From Rhodococcus rhodnii NBRC 100604 (GTDB taxonomy: Bacteria > Actinomycetota > Actinomycetes > Mycobacteriales > Mycobacteriaceae): a stretch of 64,000 nt of DNA. Every line of letters begins with the position of its first letter. The stretch's first letter is position 1. The notes beneath the pieces are model-generated. The model was not told where the DNA came from, ran no database searches, and was given only the letters and a program-made list of their open reading frames with translations. Position numbers and translations under genes: made by a program. Of the stretch, positions 1-8,465 are shown in pieces. The DNA lies in the NCBI RefSeq assembly GCF_001894925.1, contig NZ_BCXD01000011.1, forward strand, positions 107,568 through 171,567, written 5' to 3'.

Positions 1-276
1 GAGATCCCGGAGTACCGGATCCTCCCCGATCGTCCGGCCGCGGTGATGACCAGCCTGTGGCAGAACCACTACGGCGGCGGCCCCCTCGGGTGGCTGCAGC
101 TGTCCACGTCGAGCAGCACGATCCCGACCTACCTGCGCGAGGACTGGGACCGCGACTGGGGCAGCCTCGAGCGCTACGAGCGTCGTGACACCGAGGCCGT
201 ACCCGCCGAGATCGACGCGGACACCGTGACGCGGTCGGGAATGTGGACCCCCGGCCCGACCATCACGGCGTGGTAG
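1..276 (+). CDS. emb: Arabinosyltransferase (Emb family), C-terminal fragment
   Basis: The gene enters from the left edge, so only the last 91 codons are visible. Emb proteins are membrane GT-C arabinofuranosyltransferases. They use decaprenyl-phosphoryl-arabinose to build the arabinan of arabinogalactan or lipoarabinomannan at the outer face of the membrane. The visible part matches the extracytoplasmic carbohydrate-binding C-terminus: IPTYLREDWDRDWGSLERYE corresponds to the LPTYLRDDW..RDWGSL signature of EmbA/B/C, followed by the usual short SGMWTPGPI-like end. The stop codon TAG directly abuts a palindromic repeat. EmbA, B or C cannot be told apart from this fragment. The assignment rests on recalled family motifs, not on a search. 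Confidence 0.85.
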   Translation, partial: EIPEYRILPDRPAAVMTSLWQNHYGGGPLGWLQLSTSSSTIPTYLREDWDRDWGSLERYERRDTEAVPAEIDADTVTRSGMWTPGPTITAW

Positions 277-346
277 GCGGCTCCACCGCTCGTGCGTGAT
301 CTTCCGGCCCCGAGACCGGAAACTCACGCACGAGCGCGGAGCGCCT
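276..346. repeat. 71-bp palindromic repeat, copy 1
   Basis: The arms CGCTCGTGCGTGA-TCTTCCGG and CCGGAAAC-TCACGCACGAGCG form a long imperfect inverted repeat. They are bounded by outer ends GGCGGCT and AGCGCCT. The copy fills the gap between two convergent genes, and its outer ends overlap both stop codons (emb TAG 274-276; amidase TAG read as CTA 345-347). There is no T-run, so it is not a textbook terminator, although the stem could still act as a bidirectional one. Confidence 0.85.
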
Positions 347-1709
347 ACTCGAAGTGCGCCTTGTAGATCTGACCGTGGACGCCGACCGTCCGGTCGACGA
401 CCTGCGAGATCGTGAAGTCGGCCGCTGCCGACAGGTACGCGTAGGCGGTCGCGCGGTCCATGCCCTTGTCGTTCTCGAGGAAGTCGAGAGCGTTGACGAC
501 GGCGCGCCGCATCGCGATGTTCAGATCCGACGACTGCCCGTCCACCGCACCGTCGGGATCCGACAGTCCGATGGGGATCCAGGCGTCGTCCGTCTCGGCG
601 AACGGGTAGCCGTACGCGACCGACGGCACGTCTCCCGACCCCGGCTTGTGCACCGTCAACCGGAACGTGCCGCGCAGCGACCCCTCCATCGCCGTCAGCG
701 CGACCTCGCCGTCGCCCATCGCCATGTGCGGATCACCGACGTAGAACAACGCGCCCTCCGCGAAGACCGGGAGATAGAACTTCGATCCCTCGCCGAGCAG
801 CCGGATGTCGATGTTGCCGCCGCCGAGCGTCGGCGGAATCGAGTTCGCGTTCGGCGACGTCGGATCCTCGTCGGGCGAGAACGCGACACCCATCATTCCC
901 ATGAACGGGCGCAACGGGAATCGCACCCGCGCATCGCCGTAGGTCATGACGCCCTGACCGTCCTCGATCGGCGTGAACGTCGAGATGTTGCCGTAGTCCA
1001 TCGGGTTCGCGGCAGGCCTGCCGTCGGAGGCGACCGGCGGCATCACCTCGTCGACGGTGATCCCGGCGGGTGCCCCGCCGTCGGCCGTCGAGGCCAGCGC
1101 GCCCTTGCCGTGCCGGCTCGACACGACCCCGTACGGCACCCGTGGCACCGCCGCGAGCGTCTCGATCTCGAGGACGTCACCCGGCTGCGCGCCCTCGACG
1201 AACACCGGCCCCGTGACGACGTGGGGGCCGTCACGGTCGACATCACGCGGGGTGCGGTCGTACTCCGCCGCGACGGCGATCGCGTCGTCGAGAACGTCGG
1301 ACTCGTCGACACCGAGCCGACCGAAGTACTCGACCGGATCGCGGCCCTGATCCTCGAGGATCCCCTCGTGCGACACCGCGTCGATCGTGACGGTCTCACC
1401 CGACGCCATGCGCATCACCGGATCGCTGTGGGTCGTCGGAACATAGCCCCACAGCACCTGATCCGGCTCGGAACCGAGGTAGTGATCGCCCTCGATCTCC
1501 CCCTGCCCGGGCTGCAGGATCGGCACACCGCCCGCATAGGGTGCCGACGACGCGGCAGGGGCGGCCTGCGGCGAGTCGCCGCCGCACGCCGTCGCGACGC
1601 CCGCGACCCCGACTCCCGCACCGACGGCGGCGACCGCGCGGAAGAAGTCCCGCCTCCCGAGTCCTCGTGCGAGATTCTCCGCCGCTGCACGTGCGAACGA
1701 ATCGGTCAT
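345..1709 (-). CDS. Acetamidase/formamidase family protein with Tat lipoprotein signal
   Basis: This is a 454-residue member of the FmdA/AmdA family, which hydrolyses short amides such as formamide and acetamide to ammonia and the acid. The N-terminus has a twin-arginine motif (GRRDFF) and a hydrophobic stretch ending in ATAC, a lipobox, so export by Tat and lipid anchoring is likely. That is unusual because characterised FmdA enzymes are cytoplasmic. The ATG at 1709 is preferred over the upstream GTG because GGAGG lies 5 nt before it. The body carries family-like blocks such as VTGPVFVEGAQPGDVLEIE and GDPHMAMGDGEVALTAMEG. It lies near an aliphatic amidase operon, which suggests a shared role in amide nitrogen use (inference). 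True substrates are unknown. Confidence 0.75.
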   Translation of the reverse strand: MTDSFARAAAENLARGLGRRDFFRAVAAVGAGVGVAGVATACGGDSPQAAPAASSAPYAGGVPILQPGQGEIEGDHYLGSEPDQVLWGYVPTTHSDPVMRMASGETVTIDAVSHEGILEDQGRDPVEYFGRLGVDESDVLDDAIAVAAEYDRTPRDVDRDGPHVVTGPVFVEGAQPGDVLEIETLAAVPRVPYGVVSSRHGKGALASTADGGAPAGITVDEVMPPVASDGRPAANPMDYGNISTFTPIEDGQGVMTYGDARVRFPLRPFMGMMGVAFSPDEDPTSPNANSIPPTLGGGNIDIRLLGEGSKFYLPVFAEGALFYVGDPHMAMGDGEVALTAMEGSLRGTFRLTVHKPGSGDVPSVAYGYPFAETDDAWIPIGLSDPDGAVDGQSSDLNIAMRRAVVNALDFLENDKGMDRATAYAYLSAAADFTISQVVDRTVGVHGQIYKAHFE

Positions 1710-1841
1710 GGGCACCTCCGGATTTCACGACGACGGGTCGCCCGGAAAGTACCGTTCGGACGTTTCCGTCGCGTTTGGCCGTGTGACGAGCCCTGTACCC
1801 GAGTGCGATTCGGCCCGAGTGCGATTCGGCCCGAGCGCGAT

Positions 1842-2830
<989 letters not shown>

Positions 2831-2844
2831 ACCTTTCCTGGAGG

Positions 2845-3999
2845 TCACCCGCGATCGTGACCCGCTCGGGCCGCGCGCACCACCCTTACCCGCAGCGTGA
2901 TCGGAAGGGGCGGCTGCGCCGCTCGTGCGCGAGTTTCCGCCCTCTGGACCGGAAAGTCACTCACGAGCGCGGAGCGCCTCCCGACCTCGATGGTGAGCGG
3001 CGTCCCCGCCGTCCCGCGTTCGTCGTGGGCCGCGCGGGCGATCGGGACGGCCACGAGCGACCGGACGGCGCGCCGCACGCTGCGGGCCCCGTAGGCGCGA
3101 TCGAAGCCCGCCCGGTACACCACCTCCGCGACCTCGGGCGCCATGACGACGGTGAGACCGCGACGGGCACATCGCAGGGTCAGCGCCGCGAGTTCGAGTT
3201 CGGCGACGGCGCGGCCCGCGTCGGCGTCCAGCGCGTCGAAACAGACGATCTCGTCGAAGCGGTTGAGGAACTCGGGATCGACGCGGCGCTCGAGCACCCG
3301 GCGCACGATGCGCTGCGTACCACCGGATCCCGCGCCGTCACGACGACGGGCCGACGCGATCGCAGCGCGCGCCCGCCCCCACGGCGTGCGCTCGGCCGTG
3401 AACAGCTCGCGGGCACCGAGATTCGACGTGAAGAACAGATGCGCGTTGCGGAAGTCGATCGTGCGATTGCCGTTCGCCAGCCGCAGCACGCCGTGATCCA
3501 TGACGTGGAGCAGTGCCCGCAGCACGCTCGTGTGCGCCTTCTCGAGCTCGTCGAACAGCACGATCCCGGGCGTGTAGAAGTCGCCCTCGACGCGGCCGCT
3601 GTCGAAGAGGCTGAAATCCTCTCTGCTCCCGGCGTATCCGGGAGGCGCGCCCGAGAGCGAGGCCATGTAGTGCTCTTGTGCGAGCGACGACATGTCGATG
3701 CGGCACAGATCGTCACGGCCGGTGCGGATCTCGCTCGCGACCTGCCGCACGAGTTCCGTCTTTCCGACGCCGGTTGGACCGACGAGCAGCGTGCACGACA
3801 ACGGACGGTCGGGCTCCCCGAGACCCGACCTGCCCAGTTCGATCGCGTGAGCGACGGCGCGAACCGCGGCCGGCTGGCCGACGATCCGCGCCGCGAGGCG
3901 GGATTCCAGATCTCCGTGGCGGCGCTCCCCCGCACCGGCCTCGCCCCTCAGCTCCGCCTCGCGCCGCTGCGCCTCGATCCGGTCGTTCGCGAACGGCAC
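2845..3999 (-). CDS. amiB: AmiB-like AAA+ ATPase (ClpA/B type 2 domain)
   Basis: This 384-residue protein has a single AAA_2 module. Walker A is GPTGVGKT (about residues 74-81), Walker B is IVLFDE (about 146-151), a sensor-1 region is LFFTSNLGA, and an arginine finger is FLNRFDE. A small C-terminal lid follows. It has no Clp N-domain and no first AAA ring. It follows amiE by 2 nt on the same strand, the position and size of the Pseudomonas amidase-operon AmiB, an energy-dependent chaperone-like protein of uncertain role. The GTG start is an inference based on coupling to amiE. Residues about 341-364 are encoded by palindromic repeat copy 2, which reads through in frame. The last 44 residues are therefore probably a non-native tail. 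Confidence 0.78.
   Translation of the reverse strand: MPFANDRIEAQRREAELRGEAGAGERRHGDLESRLAARIVGQPAAVRAVAHAIELGRSGLGEPDRPLSCTLLVGPTGVGKTELVRQVASEIRTGRDDLCRIDMSSLAQEHYMASLSGAPPGYAGSREDFSLFDSGRVEGDFYTPGIVLFDELEKAHTSVLRALLHVMDHGVLRLANGNRTIDFRNAHLFFTSNLGARELFTAERTPWGRARAAIASARRRDGAGSGGTQRIVRRVLERRVDPEFLNRFDEIVCFDALDADAGRAVAELELAALTLRCARRGLTVVMAPEVAEVVYRAGFDRAYGARSVRRAVRSLVAVPIARAAHDERGTAGTPLTIEVGRRSALVSDFPVQRAETRARAAQPPLPITLRVRVVRAARAGHDRG
2909..2979. repeat. 71-bp palindromic repeat, copy 2 (inside amiB 3' end)
   Basis: This copy has the same length as copies 1 and 3. Its arms are CCGCTCGTGCGCGAGTTTCC and CCGGAAAGTCACTCACGAGC, with outer ends GGCGGCTGCG and GGAGCGCCT. It lies wholly inside the amiB reading frame near its 3' end and does not interrupt it. 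Confidence 0.85.
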
Positions 4000-4001
4000 C
4001 G

Positions 4002-5039
4002 TCAGGCCGTCGCGGTCTTCTCGACGGGGAGATCGCCCACGCGGCAGTCCGCGACACCGACGGTGCTGCGCGTGATCGCCTCGACCTGCTCCTGCGCCCG
4101 CTGAGCGTCCGTCACCCACGTCTTGTAGAAGTCGAACGGGCAGTCCGCGACACCCTTGTCGCCGTCGCCGCCCGCATGGACTCCCGTGTAGCCGCGATGC
4201 AGCAGCTTGAACATGTGGTTCTGCGACTGGTCGTGGGTGCGGGCATCGCGGATCGCGGAGATCGACAGCTGCGCGAACTGGATGCCGAACTCCTCCTCGC
4301 CACACTCGCCGAGCGTGCGGCCGTCGAACCCGATGATCGCCGAGTGCCCGAAATACGAGTACACGCCGTCGAATCCGGCGGCGTTGGCGACCGCGACGTA
4401 GGTGTTGTTGGCCCACGCCATCGCCTTGGACATCATCACCTGCTGGTCCTTGGCCGGGTACATGTAGCCCTGGCAGCGGACGATCAGCTCGGCGCCCTTC
4501 ATCGAGCAGTCCCGCCAGATCTCGGGGTAGTTGCCGTCGTCGCAGATGATGAGCGAGATCTTCATGCCCTTCGGGCCTTCGGTGACGTACGTCGTGTCTC
4601 CCGGGTACCACCCCTCGATAGGGCACCAGGGAATGATCTTGCGGTACTTCTGCCGGATCTCGCCGGCGTCGTCGATGAGCACGAGCGTGTTGTAGGGCGG
4701 CTTGTTCGGATGGTCCTCGTGCTGCTCGCCGGTGATGGAGAAGATGCCCCACACCTTGTTGCGCCGGCACGCCTGCGAGAAGATGTGCGTCTCCTCGCCG
4801 GGAACCGTTGCGGCGGTGTCGAACATCTCCTGGTTGTCGTACATGATGCCCTGCGTCGAGTACTCCGGGAACACGACGAGATCCATCCCGGGCAGCCCGA
4901 GTTTCATCCCGTCGATCATCTCGGCGATGCGGTGGCAGTTGTCGATCACCTCCGCCTTGGTGTGCAGGCGCGGCATCTTGTAGTTGACGACGGCGACGCC
5001 CACCGTGTCCGGGCTCGAGGAGATGTCTCCGTGGCGCAT
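4002..5039 (-). CDS. amiE: Aliphatic amidase (acylamide amidohydrolase, nitrilase superfamily)
   Basis: The enzyme hydrolyses short aliphatic amides such as acetamide and propionamide to the acid and ammonia (EC 3.5.1.4). At 345 residues it has the standard AmiE length. The catalytic triad sits exactly at the family positions: Glu59 in VVFPEYS, Lys134 in KYRKIIPW and Cys166 in [27 protein letters not shown] is the typical AmiE N-terminus. The start ATG 5039 has AAGGA 8 nt upstream. It lies between amiC and amiB in one transcription direction, with 107 nt after amiC that could hold a secondary promoter or attenuator. The Rhodococcus enzyme of this family is also known as an acyl transferase to hydroxylamine (family knowledge). 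Confidence 0.95.
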   Translation of the reverse strand: MRHGDISSSPDTVGVAVVNYKMPRLHTKAEVIDNCHRIAEMIDGMKLGLPGMDLVVFPEYSTQGIMYDNQEMFDTAATVPGEETHIFSQACRRNKVWGIFSITGEQHEDHPNKPPYNTLVLIDDAGEIRQKYRKIIPWCPIEGWYPGDTTYVTEGPKGMKISLIICDDGNYPEIWRDCSMKGAELIVRCQGYMYPAKDQQVMMSKAMAWANNTYVAVANAAGFDGVYSYFGHSAIIGFDGRTLGECGEEEFGIQFAQLSISAIRDARTHDQSQNHMFKLLHRGYTGVHAGGDGDKGVADCPFDFYKTWVTDAQRAQEQVEAITRSTVGVADCRVGDLPVEKTATA

Positions 5040-5146
5040 GACCGATTCCTTTCCGCGGACAGAATTACTTCCATTTGGAACTGTTTCGCATGAACCTAGT
5101 TCTGCGGGCCGTCCGCCGCAACAGGTGTGACGGCGCACGAGTCCGC

Positions 5147-6256
5147 TCAGAGCGTCGCGACGACCTCGAAGTCGTAGCCGTCCGCCCGCGCCAGATACAC
5201 GTCGTGCCGCCCTTGCGGGCCCGCGAATCGCACCACGCCACGCGGGCCCTCGTACGCGAGCCCCTCGACGGCCGCGGTCAGCCGCCGCGGATCGGTCGAC
5301 CCCGCGCGTCCCACCCAGCGCGACAACGCGATCATCCCCTCGAAGCAGCTCTCGGCCGTGTTGCTCAGCGCGGGTGCGCCCGGCCCGTGCAACGCCGAGT
5401 ACCTGCCCTGCAGATCGAGCGTGTCGGCCGTCGTGAGCGAACGGAAGTAGCCCGCCGACGAGTACAGGCCGATCGCGCCGTCGTCGCCGCTGCCCATCAG
5501 CATGTGCTCGTCCATGAGGGGGCTGAACCGGATCACCCGGTCGTGGAGTCCGCGTGCCGCGAACTCGCGGTTGAACAGCACGGCGTCCTGGCCGACGAGA
5601 AACATCACGACACCCAGCGTGGTCCGCGACCGTACGCTGCGCTCCTCGACGACGTCGACCAGTTCGGTCACCGCGGCCTCGTCGCCCATCCCGGTGAAAC
5701 GTGCACCGCCGAAACGCAATCCGAGATCGGGCGCGACCGACGCGACGTACTCCGCGGAACGGCGGGGCCAGACGTAGTCGTGCCCGACGGCGAGCCAGTC
5801 GCGCACCCCGAGGTTCGTCGCGAGCCACGAGAGCGCCGGTGCGACCTGCGTGCCGGGCACCTCCCCCGACGCGAGCACCCCCGGCCTCGTCTCGCCGCCC
5901 TCGTAGAGCGCGGTGTAGACGTACGGCACGCGGCCGCGCACCACGCTCGACAGCAGATGGCGTTGCGACGAGATGTGCCATCCGGTGATGGCGTCGACCC
6001 GGCCCGACGACACGAGCGCATCGACCTCGGCGGCGAGGCGCGGAGCGGCGACGCCCGAGTCCACCTCGATCAGGTCCACCTCGCGCCCGAGCACGCCGCC
6101 GTCGTCGTTGAGTTCGTGTGCCGCGAGTTCGGCGACCGCACGGCACGACGGCCCGAAGAGTCCCCCGACCCCCGACTGCGGGCAGACCATGGCGACGGTG
6201 AACGAGTCGCGTCTCCGGGCGCTGCGGCTCCGGGCGTCGCGCGTGCCGGGGTTCAT
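5147..6256 (-). CDS. amiC: AmiC-like amide-sensing periplasmic-binding-fold protein
   Basis: This 369-residue protein belongs to the leucine/amide-binding Peripla_BP family. It shows [18 protein letters not shown] at the start of lobe 1 and the [19 protein letters not shown] block seen in AmiC and branched-chain amino-acid binding proteins. No signal peptide is visible, which fits a cytoplasmic sensor like Pseudomonas AmiC rather than a transporter subunit. In Pseudomonas, AmiC binds amides and releases the antiterminator AmiR. No AmiR (ANTAR) gene lies in this operon, so the output must differ; the divergent MarR gene is one candidate. It is the first gene of the amiC-amiE-amiB transcription unit. 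The start ATG 6256 has GAGG 7 nt upstream. Confidence 0.8.
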   Translation of the reverse strand: MNPGTRDARSRSARRRDSFTVAMVCPQSGVGGLFGPSCRAVAELAAHELNDDGGVLGREVDLIEVDSGVAAPRLAAEVDALVSSGRVDAITGWHISSQRHLLSSVVRGRVPYVYTALYEGGETRPGVLASGEVPGTQVAPALSWLATNLGVRDWLAVGHDYVWPRRSAEYVASVAPDLGLRFGGARFTGMGDEAAVTELVDVVEERSVRSRTTLGVVMFLVGQDAVLFNREFAARGLHDRVIRFSPLMDEHMLMGSGDDGAIGLYSSAGYFRSLTTADTLDLQGRYSALHGPGAPALSNTAESCFEGMIALSRWVGRAGSTDPRRLTAAVEGLAYEGPRGVVRFAGPQGRHDVYLARADGYDFEVVATL

Positions 6257-6372
6257 GCATTCGCCTCGTTCGTCGCTGGTCTCGCTGGTCGCACCTCGCG
6301 GGGGACGGCACCCACGCTCTCCCGTCGGGTTTGCACGGGCGTCACCGCCCGATTACAACCATATGAAAACGA

Positions 6373-6389
6373 TCACGCGGGGCGCGTGA
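6373..6389. promoter_or_regulatory. Palindrome in the amiC/marR divergent region
   Basis: TCACGCG-GGG-CGCGTGA is a perfect 7-bp inverted repeat with a 3-nt spacer. It lies 117 nt from amiC and 85 nt from the marR start. Size and position suit a MarR dimer site. The binding assignment is inference. Confidence 0.5.
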
Positions 6390-6396
6390 CAACCGC

Positions 6397-6415
6397 GGCG
6401 AGTGCGATACTCGCC
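6397..6415. promoter_or_regulatory. Second palindrome upstream of marR
   Basis: GGCGAGT-GCGAT-ACTCGCC has perfect 7-bp arms around 5 nt. It is 7 nt from the first palindrome and about 60 nt before the MarR start. It could be a second operator or a hairpin in the marR leader. Confidence 0.4.
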
Positions 6416-6474
6416 CCCGGGCGCCAGCCCGCCACGAGACCTGTCCGGACACCCGATCAGAGCCGAGCGACACC

Positions 6475-6879
6475 ATGACGACAGCACCCGGCCGTCCCCG
6501 GCAGGCCGCCGACGCAGCCGAGGTCAGGCCTGCACTCGCGCTGCTGCGCGCAGCGCGACTGGCCACCGAGGCGCTCGCCGCCGCCGTCGAGGGCACCGGG
6601 CTGACGGTGGATCAGTGGCTGACTCTCGAACTCCTCGCGACGCGGTCCGGCGACGGTCTCGCGATGAACGAACTCCGCGCGCTGACGGGCATGTCGGGGG
6701 CGACGCTCACGCGCACCGTCGACAAGCTCATCGCGGAGTCGCTCGCGCACCGCGAGGTCGACCCGTTCGATCGGCGGCGGATCCTCGTGCACGTGTCACG
6801 ACGTGGCGCCGCGCTGCACGCCGCGACCGCCGGCGACGTCGACGCCGCGGATCCGGGCGGCGTCGCCGCTCGTGCGTGA
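6475..6879 (+). CDS. MarR family transcriptional regulator, short C-terminus
   Basis: This 134-residue winged-helix regulator has the conserved order LTVDQWLTLELLAT, then MNELRALTGMSGATLTRTVDKL (recognition helix) and DRRRILVHVSRRG (wing). It is divergent from amiC, with two palindromes between them, so it probably controls itself and possibly the amidase operon (inference). The final seven residues GGVAARA and the TGA stop lie inside palindromic repeat copy 3. Usual MarR proteins continue for another 10-20 residues through the last dimerisation helix after the 'LHA' segment. This copy may therefore be shortened by the repeat, and dimer stability may be affected. Confidence 0.82.
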   Translation: MTTAPGRPRQAADAAEVRPALALLRAARLATEALAAAVEGTGLTVDQWLTLELLATRSGDGLAMNELRALTGMSGATLTRTVDKLIAESLAHREVDPFDRRRILVHVSRRGAALHAATAGDVDAADPGGVAARA

Positions 6880-6926
6880 GTTTCCGGTCCAGAGGGCGGA
6901 AGATCGCTCACGAGCGCGGAGCGCCT
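6856..6926. repeat. 71-bp palindromic repeat, copy 3
   Basis: The arms CCGCTCGTGCGTGAGTTTCC and GGAAGATCGCTCACGAGCG lie between outer ends GGCGGCGTCG and GGAGCGCCT. It supplies the TGA stop of the MarR gene on the plus strand and ends 4 nt before the stop codon of the minus-strand gene at 6931. Confidence 0.85.
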
Positions 6927-6930
6927 ATCA

Positions 6931-8022
6931 CTACCGGCCCGGGCGGGCGGTGGTGACGTGGGGAACCCACCCCGACAGCGGCCATCGCTTGAGCCCGACC
7001 CGCGACGGCATCACGCGCTTGCCCACGTACCGATCCGCTTCGTCGGCCGCCTCGACCGTGAGTTCCCACAGCGCGGAGTCGTCGCTGCGCGCGACGAGCG
7101 TCCAGTCCTTCGCGCGGTAGACGGCGCGGACGATGTCGTCGGCGAACACGAACACGGGCAGATCACCGGTACCGCGCACGGCCTGACCCGCATTCCACGG
7201 CCCGCGCACGAGGGCACGGACCCGCTCGTCGTCGATACCCGGCTCCGCCGCCTCGGGAACGCCGAGCAGCAGGCTCGGCGTCGGCAGGTCGGGCACCGGC
7301 TCGGCGGCATGACGGAGCGCGAGATCCTCGAGCCGGACCGGACGGCGCTCGGCGAAGGCCGGATCCGCGACGTCCACGAGCGCGCGACGACCGTCGAGCG
7401 TCACCGCGGCGGCCGCGATCTCCGCGGCCCGCGCGCCGTCGAGCCCGTCGCCGACGCGGCCGAGCACGTACACCCCCACCCCGAGGCCGCTGTCGTAGAT
7501 CTCGCGAATCGTCGTGATCGCGGCGTCGCGCACCTCGTCGGCGACGGTCTCCGTGCGCTCGGTCTCCGCGAGCCGATCGGTGAGCGCGAGCGCCTCCCAT
7601 ACGAGCGCGTAGCCGTCGTTGCCGCGGCCGGCGCCGACGTGGAAGACGGTGTCGCTGCGCGGATCGGTGAGCGCGTACACGTAGTTCCCGATCTCGTCGA
7701 CGACGCGCTCCGGGACGGCGACCGGCGCCGGGGCCGTCTGATAGACCTCGCGCAGCACGAGCCGCAGCGATGCGAGCTTGAGCGCGACCGGCACGCCGCC
7801 CTCGACGTCGTCGAACAACGCGGAGGCGGCGGCCTGCACCGAATGGAACGTCCGCCCGACGCCGCGCTGCAGCGCCTTGGTGACGGCGACGAACTGCCCG
7901 ATGCGCACGAGCGGATCCGCCGAGGCGTCGGGCAGATCGTTGGACGCGAGAAAACTCTGGACCTCGGCCGAATCGAGCCAGCGGTCGGTGATGTCGAGAG
8001 GGATCGTCCACACGGTAGCCAT
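6931..8022 (-). CDS. GIY-YIG (LEM-3 type)-like protein
   Basis: This 363-residue cytoplasmic protein is not confidently recognised. In the middle, NYVYALTDPRSDTVFHVGAG followed by RGN resembles the YVY-LIDPR-FYVGKGRGN start of LEM-3/GIY-YIG nuclease-like domains. The usual Lys after VG is Ala here. The C-terminal AVYRAKDW...Y-VGKRV block resembles the second half of the same actinobacterial proteins. An N-terminal region of about 110 residues has no assignment. The start ATG 8022 has AAGG 8 nt upstream. It ends against repeat copy 3. A nuclease role is uncertain because the active-site pattern is degenerate. It is divergent from the small ANTAR gene. Confidence 0.5.
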   Translation of the reverse strand: MATVWTIPLDITDRWLDSAEVQSFLASNDLPDASADPLVRIGQFVAVTKALQRGVGRTFHSVQAAASALFDDVEGGVPVALKLASLRLVLREVYQTAPAPVAVPERVVDEIGNYVYALTDPRSDTVFHVGAGRGNDGYALVWEALALTDRLAETERTETVADEVRDAAITTIREIYDSGLGVGVYVLGRVGDGLDGARAAEIAAAAVTLDGRRALVDVADPAFAERRPVRLEDLALRHAAEPVPDLPTPSLLLGVPEAAEPGIDDERVRALVRGPWNAGQAVRGTGDLPVFVFADDIVRAVYRAKDWTLVARSDDSALWELTVEAADEADRYVGKRVMPSRVGLKRWPLSGWVPHVTTARPGR

Positions 8023-8116
8023 AGAGCGACCTTAGGTGACCGAACGACGGTCGACGGAAGACGACCACGCCGCCGTGGCGAGCCCTCACGCCTCGCAGCC
8101 ACGCCGCACGCTCGCG

Positions 8117-8122
8117 TACGCT
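8117..8122 (+). promoter_or_regulatory. -10 box of the ANTAR gene
   Basis: TACGCT matches the actinobacterial TAnnnT -10 element. A start of transcription about 7 nt downstream would fall right at the inverted repeat at 8130, leaving a leader of about 50 nt. Confidence 0.4.
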
Positions 8123-8129
8123 GGAACTC

Positions 8130-8147
8130 GATCCAGTGTCCTGGATC
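8130..8147. promoter_or_regulatory. Inverted repeat in ANTAR gene leader
   Basis: GATCCAG-TGTC-CTGGATC has perfect 7-bp arms around a 4-nt loop, 33 nt before the ATG at 8181. It could be an operator or an RNA hairpin at the 5' end of the transcript. ANTAR proteins bind paired hairpins, so self-targeting is imaginable but unproven. Confidence 0.45.
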
Positions 8148-8180
8148 ACAGCCCACGTCCGCTTCGTCCCTGGGGGTCCG

Positions 8181-8441
8181 ATGACCGCACCACCGGCCGA
8201 TTCGTCCCGTGCCTACTCGTCACGCACCGCACTCGACATCGCGATGGGCATCCTCATCGCGCATCGCGGGTGCACACTCGACGCAGCGCTCGACGAGCTC
8301 GCCACGGCCGCACACGCGAGCAAGATCTCGCTCGTGCGCGCGGCACGCGAACTCATCGAGTTCAGCCAGGCCTTCCACCACGAACTGCCCGCCCGCGATC
8401 TCGCGGCGGCCGCCGTCGCGTGGCGGCAGCCGGCGAGCTGA
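8181..8441 (+). CDS. Small stand-alone ANTAR-domain protein
   Basis: This 86-residue protein consists almost entirely of an ANTAR-like helical segment: TALDIAMGILIAHRGCTLDA, then ALDELATAAHASKISLVRAA with a final ARELIE helix. ANTAR domains bind tandem RNA stem-loops and cause transcription antitermination. They are usually fused to a GAF or receiver domain; here no sensor is fused. The start ATG 8181 is preceded by a G-rich GGGGGTCC stretch. It lies about 1.9 kb beyond the ami operon start. Pseudomonas amidase operons use the ANTAR protein AmiR, but this protein is smaller and lacks the AmiR N-terminal domain, so the link is speculative. Confidence 0.7.
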   Translation: MTAPPADSSRAYSSRTALDIAMGILIAHRGCTLDAALDELATAAHASKISLVRAARELIEFSQAFHHELPARDLAAAAVAWRQPAS

Positions 8442-8465
8442 TCGCCGGCCGCCGTCCACGCCTCG

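Noticed and set aside
2909..2979. Ordinary intrinsic terminator as the only function of the palindromic repeat
   Set aside because: Copies also lie inside a coding frame, in a divergent promoter and at a gene start, and none has a T-run, so a pure terminator role does not explain the distribution.
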